Part shown: in pieces, positions 1 to 8,515 of the stretch
Layout of the letters: every line of letters starts with the position of its first letter
Numbering within the stretch: position 1 is the stretch's first letter
Source: Candidatus Collierbacteria bacterium GW2011_GWC2_44_18
GTDB lineage: Bacteria > Patescibacteriota > Microgenomatia > UBA1400 > MFAQ01
Length of the DNA: 32,991 bases
NCBI GenBank assembly: GCA_001000865.1
Contig: LCIE01000002.1
Location: 1 to 32,991, forward strand
Direction: 5' to 3'
Position numbers and translations under genes: made by a program
The notes under the pieces: model-generated
The model's input: only the letters and a program-made list of their open reading frames with translations
Told to the model about the DNA's origin: nothing
Database searches by the model: none

Positions 1-110
1 AACAAAACAGGCACAAAGAAACAAAGTAACTAAACCATAATCAAAAACAAACAAAACAGAAGAAGGTACTAACAGGAGGTTAATTATTCAACGGTCTCAC
101 ATGTATTTTA

Positions 111-1457
111 TTATTTCAGCCATTTTTTTGACAAGCTTCCGATAAAGAGCATTAATATCCCCAGCAGTGCCAGTCCAAAGGTAGTTGTCAGCCCTCCTGA
201 CGGCACCAGGACACCTGATTCGGTCGCCGGCATCGACGTTACAGTTGGAGATGGGGAAATACCTATCAATGGAGTTGGCGTAACTATCGGTGTCGCCGAA
301 GGAGTTGCGGTGAAGGCTGGTTGATTACTAAGTAGTACTGTAAATGTCCTGACAATTTTTTGGACTTGGTTGGCCGAATCTGAAAACTCCACTGTCAGAG
401 TGTGAGACCCCGGATCAAGTAGTTGAGGCGGAGTCCATTTCCAATTACCATCTGTATCGGGCTGGACTACTTGCGTCATCTCTACCGAGTTTAGGGTCAG
501 CTTTACTACAGATCCCACCGGGGCTTTCCCGCTAAACTCCGGTTTGTCGGTGGCAATTATTTCTCCATTCGTTGCCGGGTTTAAAATCTTTACTGAAGAA
601 GTTGCCTCCAACTGTTCTGATAGAGTGAGCTGGTCAGTTTCCAATTGGAAACCGGTACCCGTTTGTGCTTTGGGTGTTTCCCCTTCCAAGCTGGTCACTA
701 GCTGGCCTGTGTCCGAAAAACTTTGATTCTTCCCCATAACTATATCCGGGACAGGTTTATCCTTATTTGTATTCGTCAAAGCCGTTGCTGTTCCGATATT
801 TCCAGCTTGGACAAAAATCGATAACAGTGTCTTTCCCGGATCATAGGTTAAGACTTTTCCATCCTTGTCCCTTGAATTGGCAAGATTAAGTCTCCATGTT
901 CCATCTGTTTTGGTAATTGTCGACAGAGTTTGTCCTCCTTCGGCTTCGACAAAAACAATTCCTCCGTTAATCGGATCTCCGGTATTGCGGACTACTTTTC
1001 CAGAGATCAGATCTTCCGGAGGAGCAATCGCTTGTGCAGTTGTCCGGACCGAAAAAGGTTTACTGTTATCGTCATAGGTGCCCGACCCGGAAATAATTAA
1101 GAAGTAGTAGGTGGTGCTTGGCGAAAGACCGGATACGTTTACCGTATGATTGTTATAACTCTGGGAAGTACCGGAGATTTGATCCCGGACATCACCGGCA
1201 GGAGTAACTATTTTCGCCGGATCCTCCGAATATTTAATTAGCCCGGTCAAAGGAGTGTCTGTTGTCCAACTCACACTAAACGTGGAAGCGTTCAAGTTCG
1301 AAATCTTTAAATTTTTCGGACTTTCCGATGGACCGGCTTTGGACTCCAGCCCTTGCCTCATATTTACCAAGATCACTCCGGCCACCAAACCAGCGATGAG
1401 AATAAATATTCCTAGTATCGTCGGTATTCGTTTGGACATCAGTCCCTTTATGGCCAT
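111..1457 (-). CDS. Secreted/cell-surface protein with fibronectin type III-like and bacterial Ig-like domains, Pro/Thr-rich linker and C-terminal TM anchor
   Basis: N-terminal TM segment; FN3-like 'PKNLKISNLNASTFSVSWTTDTPLTGLIKYSED...STTYYFLIISG'; Ig-like 'GNWKWTPPQLLDPGSHTLTVEFSD'; C-terminal 'VPSGGLTTTFGLALLGILMLFIGSLSKKWLK'. Confidence 0.75.
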   Translation of the reverse strand: MAIKGLMSKRIPTILGIFILIAGLVAGVILVNMRQGLESKAGPSESPKNLKISNLNASTFSVSWTTDTPLTGLIKYSEDPAKIVTPAGDVRDQISGTSQSYNNHTVNVSGLSPSTTYYFLIISGSGTYDDNSKPFSVRTTAQAIAPPEDLISGKVVRNTGDPINGGIVFVEAEGGQTLSTITKTDGTWRLNLANSRDKDGKVLTYDPGKTLLSIFVQAGNIGTATALTNTNKDKPVPDIVMGKNQSFSDTGQLVTSLEGETPKAQTGTGFQLETDQLTLSEQLEATSSVKILNPATNGEIIATDKPEFSGKAPVGSVVKLTLNSVEMTQVVQPDTDGNWKWTPPQLLDPGSHTLTVEFSDSANQVQKIVRTFTVLLSNQPAFTATPSATPIVTPTPLIGISPSPTVTSMPATESGVLVPSGGLTTTFGLALLGILMLFIGSLSKKWLK

Positions 1458-1458
1458 T

Positions 1459-1767
1459 TTATAGTGGTGTGTTTATCGGCGCGGACTCTGTTGCTAACAG
1501 AGGAGCGGTGGGTGACGGTGTCACTGGAGGAACCATCACCAACCCATTAATATCAGCTTCAGTCACCAAAGTTCTTTGATCCAAATTTTTTATCACGGCC
1601 TCATCTATGGTGCCATCAAGAGGCTTAATTATCTCGATCTGTTCCGAGGTTAACTGCGTTTTTGTCGAAGCGGAAAATATTTGAAATGCTAATATTCCTC
1701 CAACGATCGATAATCCCATGATACCTACTAATAAAATATAAATAGAGAGTGTCTTTTTAGGTTTCAT
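1459..1767 (-). CDS. Small membrane-anchored protein of unknown function in the pilN/pilO cluster
   Basis: ORF with N-terminal TM helix, overlapping the upstream pilO-like gene by 4 nt and abutting the FN3 protein gene. Confidence 0.6.
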   Translation of the reverse strand: MKPKKTLSIYILLVGIMGLSIVGGILAFQIFSASTKTQLTSEQIEIIKPLDGTIDEAVIKNLDQRTLVTEADINGLVMVPPVTPSPTAPLLATESAPINTPL

Positions 1768-2420
1768 GACTCAGAATAAAAATAAAAATAAATTAGGCAA
1801 TTTGCTTTTACGGTTTTGACCTCATTGGCCATCGTTGGTTCGGATGATAGAGTGATACTATCAAGAACAGCTAGTCTGTCCAGGTTTTCCATTTCTTTCA
1901 GGAACCCATCGATATTGTTAGGGTCTCCGGTTACCGTAAAAGAGACCCCTGTTTGGATAATATTGTTTTGGTTTTTTGATAGAATTTTTTGAAACATGTC
2001 GCTCACCCCTTTTGTTGTTCCGAAGATCCTCACACCGGGCATACTCACCGTTTGCACCGTCAGCCCCCGCCTTCTGGCAATCAGCTCTATTCTCCCCGCC
2101 ATGTCCTGATACGAGAACTCATTGGGAACCGCTTCGTCGAATAAATGCAGTTTATCCTGAAATTTATTTATATCTGCTTGGGCTGAAAATACTTGAGCGA
2201 TCTTGTTATCTGCCTTTTTATTTACTGAATTCAGATCCTCCACTTTTTTCTGAAGAGATGCCACGTTGGTCAGCGTGGGACGAATAGCCGCAAAAATTAG
2301 CATGGTTACGGTAAATACTGAAAGAATTACTTCCAGCGAGGCTTTGACCTCCGGTCTTTGGTAAACCAGACGAACTCGCTGGTAAAAAAGAGAATATTTT
2401 TCGTTGTCTATTAACGCCAT
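1764..2420 (-). CDS. pilO: PilO-like type IV pilus inner-membrane protein
   Basis: N-terminal TM, coiled coil, then ferredoxin-like region ('VQTVSMPGVRIFG...VSFTVTGDPNNIDGFLKEMENLDRLAVLDSITL'); directly follows a PilN-like gene. Confidence 0.65.
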   Translation of the reverse strand: MALIDNEKYSLFYQRVRLVYQRPEVKASLEVILSVFTVTMLIFAAIRPTLTNVASLQKKVEDLNSVNKKADNKIAQVFSAQADINKFQDKLHLFDEAVPNEFSYQDMAGRIELIARRRGLTVQTVSMPGVRIFGTTKGVSDMFQKILSKNQNNIIQTGVSFTVTGDPNNIDGFLKEMENLDRLAVLDSITLSSEPTMANEVKTVKANCLIYFYFYSES

Positions 2421-2965
2421 TATTGAAAAGTAGTCTGAATATTAAACTTTACTGTTCCGGTAGTTTGATCAAAACTAGTTTCTTTCATTGACAGACGAGT
2501 CGCTCCACGAAATTTCTTGAGACTACGAAGCAGTTGGGCAAATCCCAGCTCCGAATCTGATTCTCCGACCAAAGTCATACCTGTTTTGTCAACAGTTAGT
2601 TTTTCTAGTCTCACTCCAGCCGGCATAATCCGACTCAGCTCGCCGTATCTTTCATTGAAAGCCAGATTTCCCATCAAATACCCATTTACCGGCGTTTGTT
2701 TTGCCAATATCGTCCTTATAATCCTTTCGGTATCGGCAAAAGCTTGAATCTGAGCTTGTTTTTGATCTACCTCTTCTTTTAGGTCATTTACTTTCTTGTC
2801 GAAATAAAATCGGGAACCAAAAGCCAGTAACACCACAAACTCGGTTAAGACAACCAGTACTCTTCCGGAAGTCGTCGCCCATGTCAGAAATTTTCCCAAA
2901 GTTGAATAGCTAAAGCTATCTTTAGGCAATAAGTTAATATGAAAAACACCTTGCTGAGCGGCCAC
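2420..2965 (-). CDS. pilN: PilN-like type IV pilus assembly protein
   Basis: N-terminal 'INLLP' motif, single TM, coiled coil, and 'YGELSRIMPAGVRLEKLTVDKTGMTLVGESDSELGFAQLLRSLKK' typical of PilN. GTG start. Confidence 0.7.
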   Translation of the reverse strand: MAAQQGVFHINLLPKDSFSYSTLGKFLTWATTSGRVLVVLTEFVVLLAFGSRFYFDKKVNDLKEEVDQKQAQIQAFADTERIIRTILAKQTPVNGYLMGNLAFNERYGELSRIMPAGVRLEKLTVDKTGMTLVGESDSELGFAQLLRSLKKFRGATRLSMKETSFDQTTGTVKFNIQTTFQ

Positions 2966-3009
2966 ACTTTCAGTATATCAAAGTGGGGGACTGAAAAATA
3001 CTTCTCGTC

Positions 3010-3246
3010 TTAAACGGCAACCTTTTTGGAGAGTCTGGCCTTGATTCTATCGGCTTTTCCTTTTTTAATGACTCCCTTTTTGGCAGCACGGTCTACAGCC
3101 GAGAAAGCTTTACCAAGTGATGCCACCGATAATAGCTTCTTGAATTCGTCTACGGCCGATTTGGCCTTTGTTTTGGTAGATCTGTTGAACACGGCTTTCT
3201 TTTTGTCGGCTCGGAGTTTCTTGATTGCGGATTTGGTTATAGGCAT
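3010..3246 (-). CDS. rpsT: 30S ribosomal protein S20
   Basis: 78 aa Lys/Ala-rich protein 'MPITKSAIKKLRADKKKAVFNRSTKTKAKSAVDEF...SAVDRAAKKGVIKKGKADRIKARLSKKV'. Confidence 0.92.
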   Translation of the reverse strand: MPITKSAIKKLRADKKKAVFNRSTKTKAKSAVDEFKKLLSVASLGKAFSAVDRAAKKGVIKKGKADRIKARLSKKVAV

Positions 3247-3310
3247 GTACTTATTTTATCATGACCTTCTGCTTCTGGCACATCTATGTTTCCTGAATTA
3301 AAATAGCTAA

Positions 3311-4960
3311 GTGGTAAATCGAATAATTTCCAAATCTCAAGAATTTTTGAACCGGAAAAGTAACAGCATCCTTTCTGCTGCTGTGATTATCGGCATTTCC
3401 TATCTGGGCTCCGCTCTTCTGGGGCTGATCAGGAACCATCTTCTCGCCGCCCGCTTCTTTGGGGGCATGGAAGCTGACCTTGATGTTTATTTCGCCGCTT
3501 TTGTCATCCCTGATACTGTTTTTCAACTACTGGTCGTCGGTGCTGTCTCAGCTGCTTTTATACCCGTTTATCAAGAATACTGTAATAAATCAAACGAAGT
3601 AGCCAACAAACTTGCCAACACAGCTCTTACCTCCATCGGTTTCTTCCTTTTTATCTTCTCCGTCATTATTGTTATTTTTGCCCGGCCTTTGGCTGGTCTT
3701 CTGGCTCATTTCCCTCCCGAAAAGCTAAATCTAATGGCTAACTTAATCCGTTTAATGGCCGTCGCCCAAATACTCTTTGCTGTTTCGGCCTTCATCACTG
3801 GTGTCCTCCAATCCCAAAGACGTTTTTTGATTCCTGCTCTCGCCCCACTTCTCTATAACGTCGGTACCATCACCGGCATCTATTTTCTTTCGTCTCGCTA
3901 TGGAATTTACTCGGCCGCTATCGGCGTTGTCTTTGGAGCCTTCCTTCATATGGCTATCCAGCTTCCTACAGCCAGGGCCCTTGGTTACTGGCCCAAAATA
4001 AATTGGGATCCTCGCCACCCAGGGGTGCTTTCGATGCTCAGGCTAATGCCTCCAAGAGCTCTGGCACTGGGTTTAGACCAGATTGAGCGTTGGGTGGCGG
4101 TCAACCTGACTTCTCTTTTGGCGGTCGGTTCGCTTTCCATTTTTAATTTTGCCCGCCAGCTTTATGTTCTCCCTATTTCTCTCTTCGGGGTTTCTCTCAG
4201 TCAGGCATCATTCCCTACCCTCGCCCAAGAGGCTCTCCTGGACGACAAAACTAAATTCAAGGGCACTCTCAGCAAGTCCATTCTGCAAATCTTTTTCTTT
4301 GCTCTCCCGGCGAGTGTCCTAATACTGGTTCTTCGGGTTCCTTTGGTTCGTCTCGCCTTCGGTGCCAAAAATTTTCCTTGGGAAGCCACTCTCCTTACTG
4401 GCAAAGCCCTTGCCTTTCTCAGTCTGGCTATCGCTCCCCAAGCCGTCACCAATACTTTGACTAGGGCTCTCCACGCCCTTAAAGATACCAAGACTCCCTT
4501 AGTTATCGGCTTTATTACAATGCTGGTTTTTGTGGGAATGGCTTATCTATTAGGCTTTGTTATCGAGAGAGATGTCGCCGGTATTACCCTAGCCATGTCT
4601 ATTGGTAATTTAATTGATTTCATCCTTTCCTATGTGGCTATCCGTAGAAAGGTTGGGCCATTGGGGATTTCGGTCAGAATGATAAAAATGATTTTTGTAA
4701 GTTTCTTCACTGGTATCTCTCTTTGGGTACCCATGCGACTTCTAGACCAGCTTATCTTTGATACTACCAGAACCGTCCCCTTAATTACCCTAACCTTGGT
4801 TGTCAGTGCGGTTGGTTTCTCTGTTTATCTATTCTTTTGTTGGCTGTTCGACATTGAGGAACTTCAGGACGTCTTAGATATCGTGAAAAAGATTGGTAAT
4901 TGGCGTAAAATACTGGCCAGTAGCGACGAGGTTCTCGAAACCACTCCAAATAGTATTTAA
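3311..4960 (+). CDS. murJ: Lipid II flippase MurJ (MviN family)
   Basis: 549 aa polytopic protein; 'GLIRNHLLAARFFGGMEADLDVYFAAFVIPD', 'RALHALKDTKTPLVIG' MurJ signatures. GTG start. Confidence 0.9.
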   Translation: MVNRIISKSQEFLNRKSNSILSAAVIIGISYLGSALLGLIRNHLLAARFFGGMEADLDVYFAAFVIPDTVFQLLVVGAVSAAFIPVYQEYCNKSNEVANKLANTALTSIGFFLFIFSVIIVIFARPLAGLLAHFPPEKLNLMANLIRLMAVAQILFAVSAFITGVLQSQRRFLIPALAPLLYNVGTITGIYFLSSRYGIYSAAIGVVFGAFLHMAIQLPTARALGYWPKINWDPRHPGVLSMLRLMPPRALALGLDQIERWVAVNLTSLLAVGSLSIFNFARQLYVLPISLFGVSLSQASFPTLAQEALLDDKTKFKGTLSKSILQIFFFALPASVLILVLRVPLVRLAFGAKNFPWEATLLTGKALAFLSLAIAPQAVTNTLTRALHALKDTKTPLVIGFITMLVFVGMAYLLGFVIERDVAGITLAMSIGNLIDFILSYVAIRRKVGPLGISVRMIKMIFVSFFTGISLWVPMRLLDQLIFDTTRTVPLITLTLVVSAVGFSVYLFFCWLFDIEELQDVLDIVKKIGNWRKILASSDEVLETTPNSI

Positions 4961-4963
4961 GCT

Positions 4964-6802
4964 ATGTCCAATTTGATAAGAAATTTTTCCATCATCGCTC
5001 ACATTGACGCCGGTAAATCCACCCTGGCAGATCGTTTCCTGGAAATTACGGGTACGGTCCAGGCTAACAAAATTACTCCACAACTATTGGATAGTAACCC
5101 CATCGAAAGAGAGCGGGGAATTACCATCAAACTGGCTCCAGTTTCGATGAACTACAAAGGATACACCCTTAATTTGATTGACACTCCCGGCCATGTTGAC
5201 TTTAATTATGAAGTCGAGCGCGCACTGCAAGCTTGCGAAGGCGCCATACTATTAGTAGATGCCACCAAAGGCGTTCAGGCCCAAACAGTAGCCAATCTTA
5301 GATTAGCAAAAAACCTTGGCCTTACTATCATCCCTATTGTTAACAAAATTGATGCTCCCCTTGCGGAAGTTCACGCCGCCTCCCGCCAGATCAAACAACT
5401 GTTAGGTGTTAATTATGAACCTCTTTTGGTTTCCGCCAAAACTGGTGAAGGAGTTGAGAGTCTTCTGCAAAAAATTATTTCCGACCTCCCTTCCCCAAAG
5501 GAGTCTCCTCGTAGGTTGAGCGAAGCGAAATCCCCTGGGATACTCCTGCAAGGAGACTCCTTGTTGGACTCCACCAAAGATCTCTTACACGCCCTGGTTT
5601 TTAACTCCACTTTCGACACCCATTTGGGTGTCATCGCTTTCGTCAAAATTATTTCCGGTGATTTGAAGTCCGGCGACAAGATGTCATTTCTTAGTTCCGG
5701 TCAATCATTGATCGCTTCGGAAATAGGAATTTTTTCCCCGGGTAGAACCAAAAAAGAAATTCTCACAGCTGGCAATGTGGGTTACATCATCACTGGTCTG
5801 AAAGATATTCGGAATGTTCTCGTCGGTGACACTTTGTGTTTGACCAGCCAGATAAAATTAGTTTCTCCGATACCGGGGTTTAGGAAAATTCACCCCAATG
5901 TTTTTCTAGATTTTTATCCTGCCGATGGCTCACAGTATCGTGATCTTGTTGACGCTTTGGAAAAATTAAAGTTGAACGATTCATCTCTTACCACTCAAGG
6001 TATCAACTCACCCATTCTTGGGCAGGGTGTTAAAGTTGGTTTTTTGGGCATGCTCCACTCTGAGGTGGTCGGCGAACGTTTGGAGAGAGAATTTGGTCTT
6101 CCTGTCATTTCAGTTTCTCCCTCAGTGGAGTACAAGGTTAAGCTTCGTTCAGGAGAAGAAAAGATCTTCAGTTCCCCCTCAGATTTTCCAGATCCGGCTA
6201 TCATCTCTCAAGGTTTCGAACCTATGGCCGCCGTTAATATCGTCGTGACTTCTCCATATGTGGGCGCTGTCATGGAACTCTGTCAAGAACTTCGGGGCAG
6301 TCTCGTAGATGTTTCTTATCTTGACGAGTTGGTTGAAATTGATTATTTCCTACCTCTGATCGAGGTAATTACTGCCCTTCATGATAGTCTTAAAAGTGTT
6401 TCTCAGGGCTTTGGCTCCATGAACTACGAACTGGCCGGTTGGCAGGAAGCTGAGCTTGTCAAACTGGACGTCCTACTAAATCACGAGCTTTTCGCCCCCA
6501 TGAGTGTTATTACTGTAAAAGAAAAGGCTTATTACAAAGGCAAAAAGATTTCCGAAAAACTGAAGGAGGCAATCCCAAGACAACAGTTCGAAATTCCCAT
6601 TCAGGTAGCCATAGGTGGTCAAATTGTGGCTCGAGAAACCATCAAGGCCTATCGCAAGGACGTCGACGCCAAGCTTCATGGCGGTGATTTCACCCGCAAT
6701 TTAAAACTTTTGAATAAACAGAAAAAAGGTAAGGCTCGCATGAAGCAGTTTGGTAAAGTCTCCGTCCCCCAGGAAGCTTTTCTGGCCATCGCCAAATCCT
6801 AA
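4964..6802 (+). CDS. lepA: Elongation factor 4 (LepA) GTPase
   Basis: 'IRNFSIIAHIDAGKSTLADRFLE', 'RERGITIKLAPVSMNYKG', 'LIDTPGHVDFNYEVERAL', C-terminal 'DVDAKLHGGDFTRNLKLLNKQKKGKARMKQFGKVSVPQEAFLAI'. Confidence 0.95.
   Translation: MSNLIRNFSIIAHIDAGKSTLADRFLEITGTVQANKITPQLLDSNPIERERGITIKLAPVSMNYKGYTLNLIDTPGHVDFNYEVERALQACEGAILLVDATKGVQAQTVANLRLAKNLGLTIIPIVNKIDAPLAEVHAASRQIKQLLGVNYEPLLVSAKTGEGVESLLQKIISDLPSPKESPRRLSEAKSPGILLQGDSLLDSTKDLLHALVFNSTFDTHLGVIAFVKIISGDLKSGDKMSFLSSGQSLIASEIGIFSPGRTKKEILTAGNVGYIITGLKDIRNVLVGDTLCLTSQIKLVSPIPGFRKIHPNVFLDFYPADGSQYRDLVDALEKLKLNDSSLTTQGINSPILGQGVKVGFLGMLHSEVVGERLEREFGLPVISVSPSVEYKVKLRSGEEKIFSSPSDFPDPAIISQGFEPMAAVNIVVTSPYVGAVMELCQELRGSLVDVSYLDELVEIDYFLPLIEVITALHDSLKSVSQGFGSMNYELAGWQEAELVKLDVLLNHELFAPMSVITVKEKAYYKGKKISEKLKEAIPRQQFEIPIQVAIGGQIVARETIKAYRKDVDAKLHGGDFTRNLKLLNKQKKGKARMKQFGKVSVPQEAFLAIAKS
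5497..5563. repeat. Palindromic repeat element embedded in frame within lepA
   Basis: Terminal inverted repeats AAAGGAGTCTCCTCG / CAAGGAGACTCCTTG (13/15 complementary) flank 'taggttgagcgaagcgaaatcccctgggatactcctg'; the sequence TCCTCGTAGGT recurs exactly in the hairpin at 6805-6829. Confidence 0.7.
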
Positions 6803-6804
6803 CC

Positions 6805-6829
6805 ACCTACGAGGACCATCCTCGTAGGT
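6805..6829. repeat. Perfect 11-bp inverted repeat (ACCTACGAGGA-cca-TCCTCGTAGGT) just after lepA
   Basis: Read directly; no T-tract follows, so it is not a canonical intrinsic terminator. Confidence 0.75.
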
Positions 6830-6873
6830 CCCACTCCACCCCCATGCCACATCTTTAAGGATTGTCCTTGAAG

Positions 6874-6905
6874 GGCCGTGATAGAATATGGAGTAATTCA
6901 CGGTC
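6874..6905 (+). promoter_or_regulatory. Extended -10 promoter (TGaTAGAAT) inside an inverted repeat upstream of the 6923 gene
   Basis: CCGTGA (6876-6881) / TCACGG (6898-6903), -10 TAGAAT at 6882-6887. Confidence 0.55.
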
Positions 6906-6922
6906 TTTTACAAGGAGGTACT

Positions 6923-7291
6923 ATGCATCAAAACCCGTTTGTTCTTAAGCCTGGTGAAAAGTTAACCCCGCAGGAATTACTTGATCGCTTTCTTTTATGG
7001 GATGAAAACCGCACGGAAACCCGCGCATGGGAAATAAAAAAAGACTGCGATGTTGATCTATGGAAAGGTCATCTCTGTTGTGAAGATCATTTTCACTACT
7101 CGCATGAACACGACGATTTTCTTCGTTATTTTGTCCACCTCGATGCGATGAGCTACGGCGATGTTGGTTTTGATAACGATTTAATTAAGCGTTTCATCAT
7201 TCGGTTTAAACTTAAATATGATCCTGACCGCCTCGCTAAATATTTGAACAAAACTCTGAGCGAATTTTGTGCTTTTATGATGGAAGATTAA
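6923..7291 (+). CDS. Orphan His/Asp/Cys-rich small protein of unknown function
   Basis: ORF track starts at 6878, but AAGGAGGT-act-ATG supports ATG at 6923 ('MHQNPFVLKPGEKLTPQELLDRF'); followed by a strong terminator. Confidence 0.75.
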   Translation: MHQNPFVLKPGEKLTPQELLDRFLLWDENRTETRAWEIKKDCDVDLWKGHLCCEDHFHYSHEHDDFLRYFVHLDAMSYGDVGFDNDLIKRFIIRFKLKYDPDRLAKYLNKTLSEFCAFMMED

Positions 7292-7300
7292 ATCATTACC

Positions 7301-7327
7301 AACACCCCTTCACCGGGGTGTTTTTTT
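7301..7327 (+). terminator. Intrinsic terminator
   Basis: ACACCCC-ttcacc-GGGGTGT followed by TTTTTTT. Confidence 0.85.
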
Positions 7328-8485
7328 GCGTAATCGCAATCCACCTATGGCGGATCGGTTACCCAGCGCCGCCAGGTGGCTCAAAAAACTTTCCGACAAA
7401 AGATCCGCATTGTGTGGGTAAAGTTTCATCCAACGGTATGTATCTTGGACAAAATAAGCGATTTCCCTCTTGGATATATTTTTGAATCTCGGATCACCAT
7501 AATAAATTCTACCCAAGGTCATTCTCCGGCATTTCAAACAACTTCCACACCAGTGTTCCGAACTTTGCTTAGCAATACTTGGCGTTTCTATTTCCCACTT
7601 CCTTCTATTATTTGGCAGTTGAAATGAAGCGGAAAAACAATTTTGGACCATTGGCAAAATCGAAATTCCCAGTTTCTTTTCTAACCCAATAATTTCCCCA
7701 ATTGTTTCGATATCTCCTGGATCTATGCCCACCACTTCCACATCCATTCCGGTATCTTTGAGTAGCTTGTTAAACCAGACCCAAACGTCTATCTGCTCAC
7801 TGAAATGATATTGACTCGGATCCGTTCCCATGCCACCTTCAATGAGCACTCTTTTTATTTGGTTCGGTGCTGCGGCCACTGCGACGGTCAAAGCCAGTAG
7901 CAGGTCTCTGGTTCTCATCGTATCAAATCCCGAGCTTCCTGAATTGTTTCTTAGTCTTACAGATAAATAGGGAACCTTCCATTTTTGGCATTGCTCTTCG
8001 CTGGCGATTGATTCTCGATAATTTCCTTTTGCATTGAGGTTCTTGAGGTGGACGGCCAAAGGCTTTTTACCCTGCGCCAATAGTTCGGCGATTCGATAAG
8101 CCGAATCCAACCCACCGGAATGAGAAGTAGCTTGATCGTATCTTTCCTGGATCATTTCCTGATCACGAACTTCCGGATTTATTTGTTCATCGAGTTTCAA
8201 AATTCTTGGTTTCTTTTTCCCGTAGTACTCATACAGTGCACCCAGCAGTTCCGGGAAATGAAAATCAAAGTTGGTAGAGATTTTTTCCGGCAGTTTGGGG
8301 CCCAATAGGTGAGCCACCATCATCGTCCTCATCAAATTTTGAGTCTCTTCTGTTGCGCCTTGTCCAAACGTCATCGGCTCTTCGAATGCCAAGCGGTATT
8401 TTCCGGACGCATCCCGCATCGACAAATCAAACGGATTTTTCTCCGATACCATTATTTGAGCTGACAGTTGTTCCGATCTAGGCAT
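7310..8485 (-). CDS. PP-loop ATP pyrophosphatase, QueC-like (7-cyano-7-deazaguanine synthase superfamily)
   Basis: PP-loop 'SGGLDSAYRIAELL'; C-terminal zinc-type cysteines 'NCF...HWCGSCLKCRR' like QueC's C...CGxCxxC. Confidence 0.65.
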   Translation of the reverse strand: MPRSEQLSAQIMVSEKNPFDLSMRDASGKYRLAFEEPMTFGQGATEETQNLMRTMMVAHLLGPKLPEKISTNFDFHFPELLGALYEYYGKKKPRILKLDEQINPEVRDQEMIQERYDQATSHSGGLDSAYRIAELLAQGKKPLAVHLKNLNAKGNYRESIASEEQCQKWKVPYLSVRLRNNSGSSGFDTMRTRDLLLALTVAVAAAPNQIKRVLIEGGMGTDPSQYHFSEQIDVWVWFNKLLKDTGMDVEVVGIDPGDIETIGEIIGLEKKLGISILPMVQNCFSASFQLPNNRRKWEIETPSIAKQSSEHWCGSCLKCRRMTLGRIYYGDPRFKNISKREIAYFVQDTYRWMKLYPHNADLLSESFLSHLAALGNRSAIGGLRLRKKTPR

Positions 8486-8515
8486 AGATAGGCGGCATTA
8501 TACGCCCTCTCGCCT

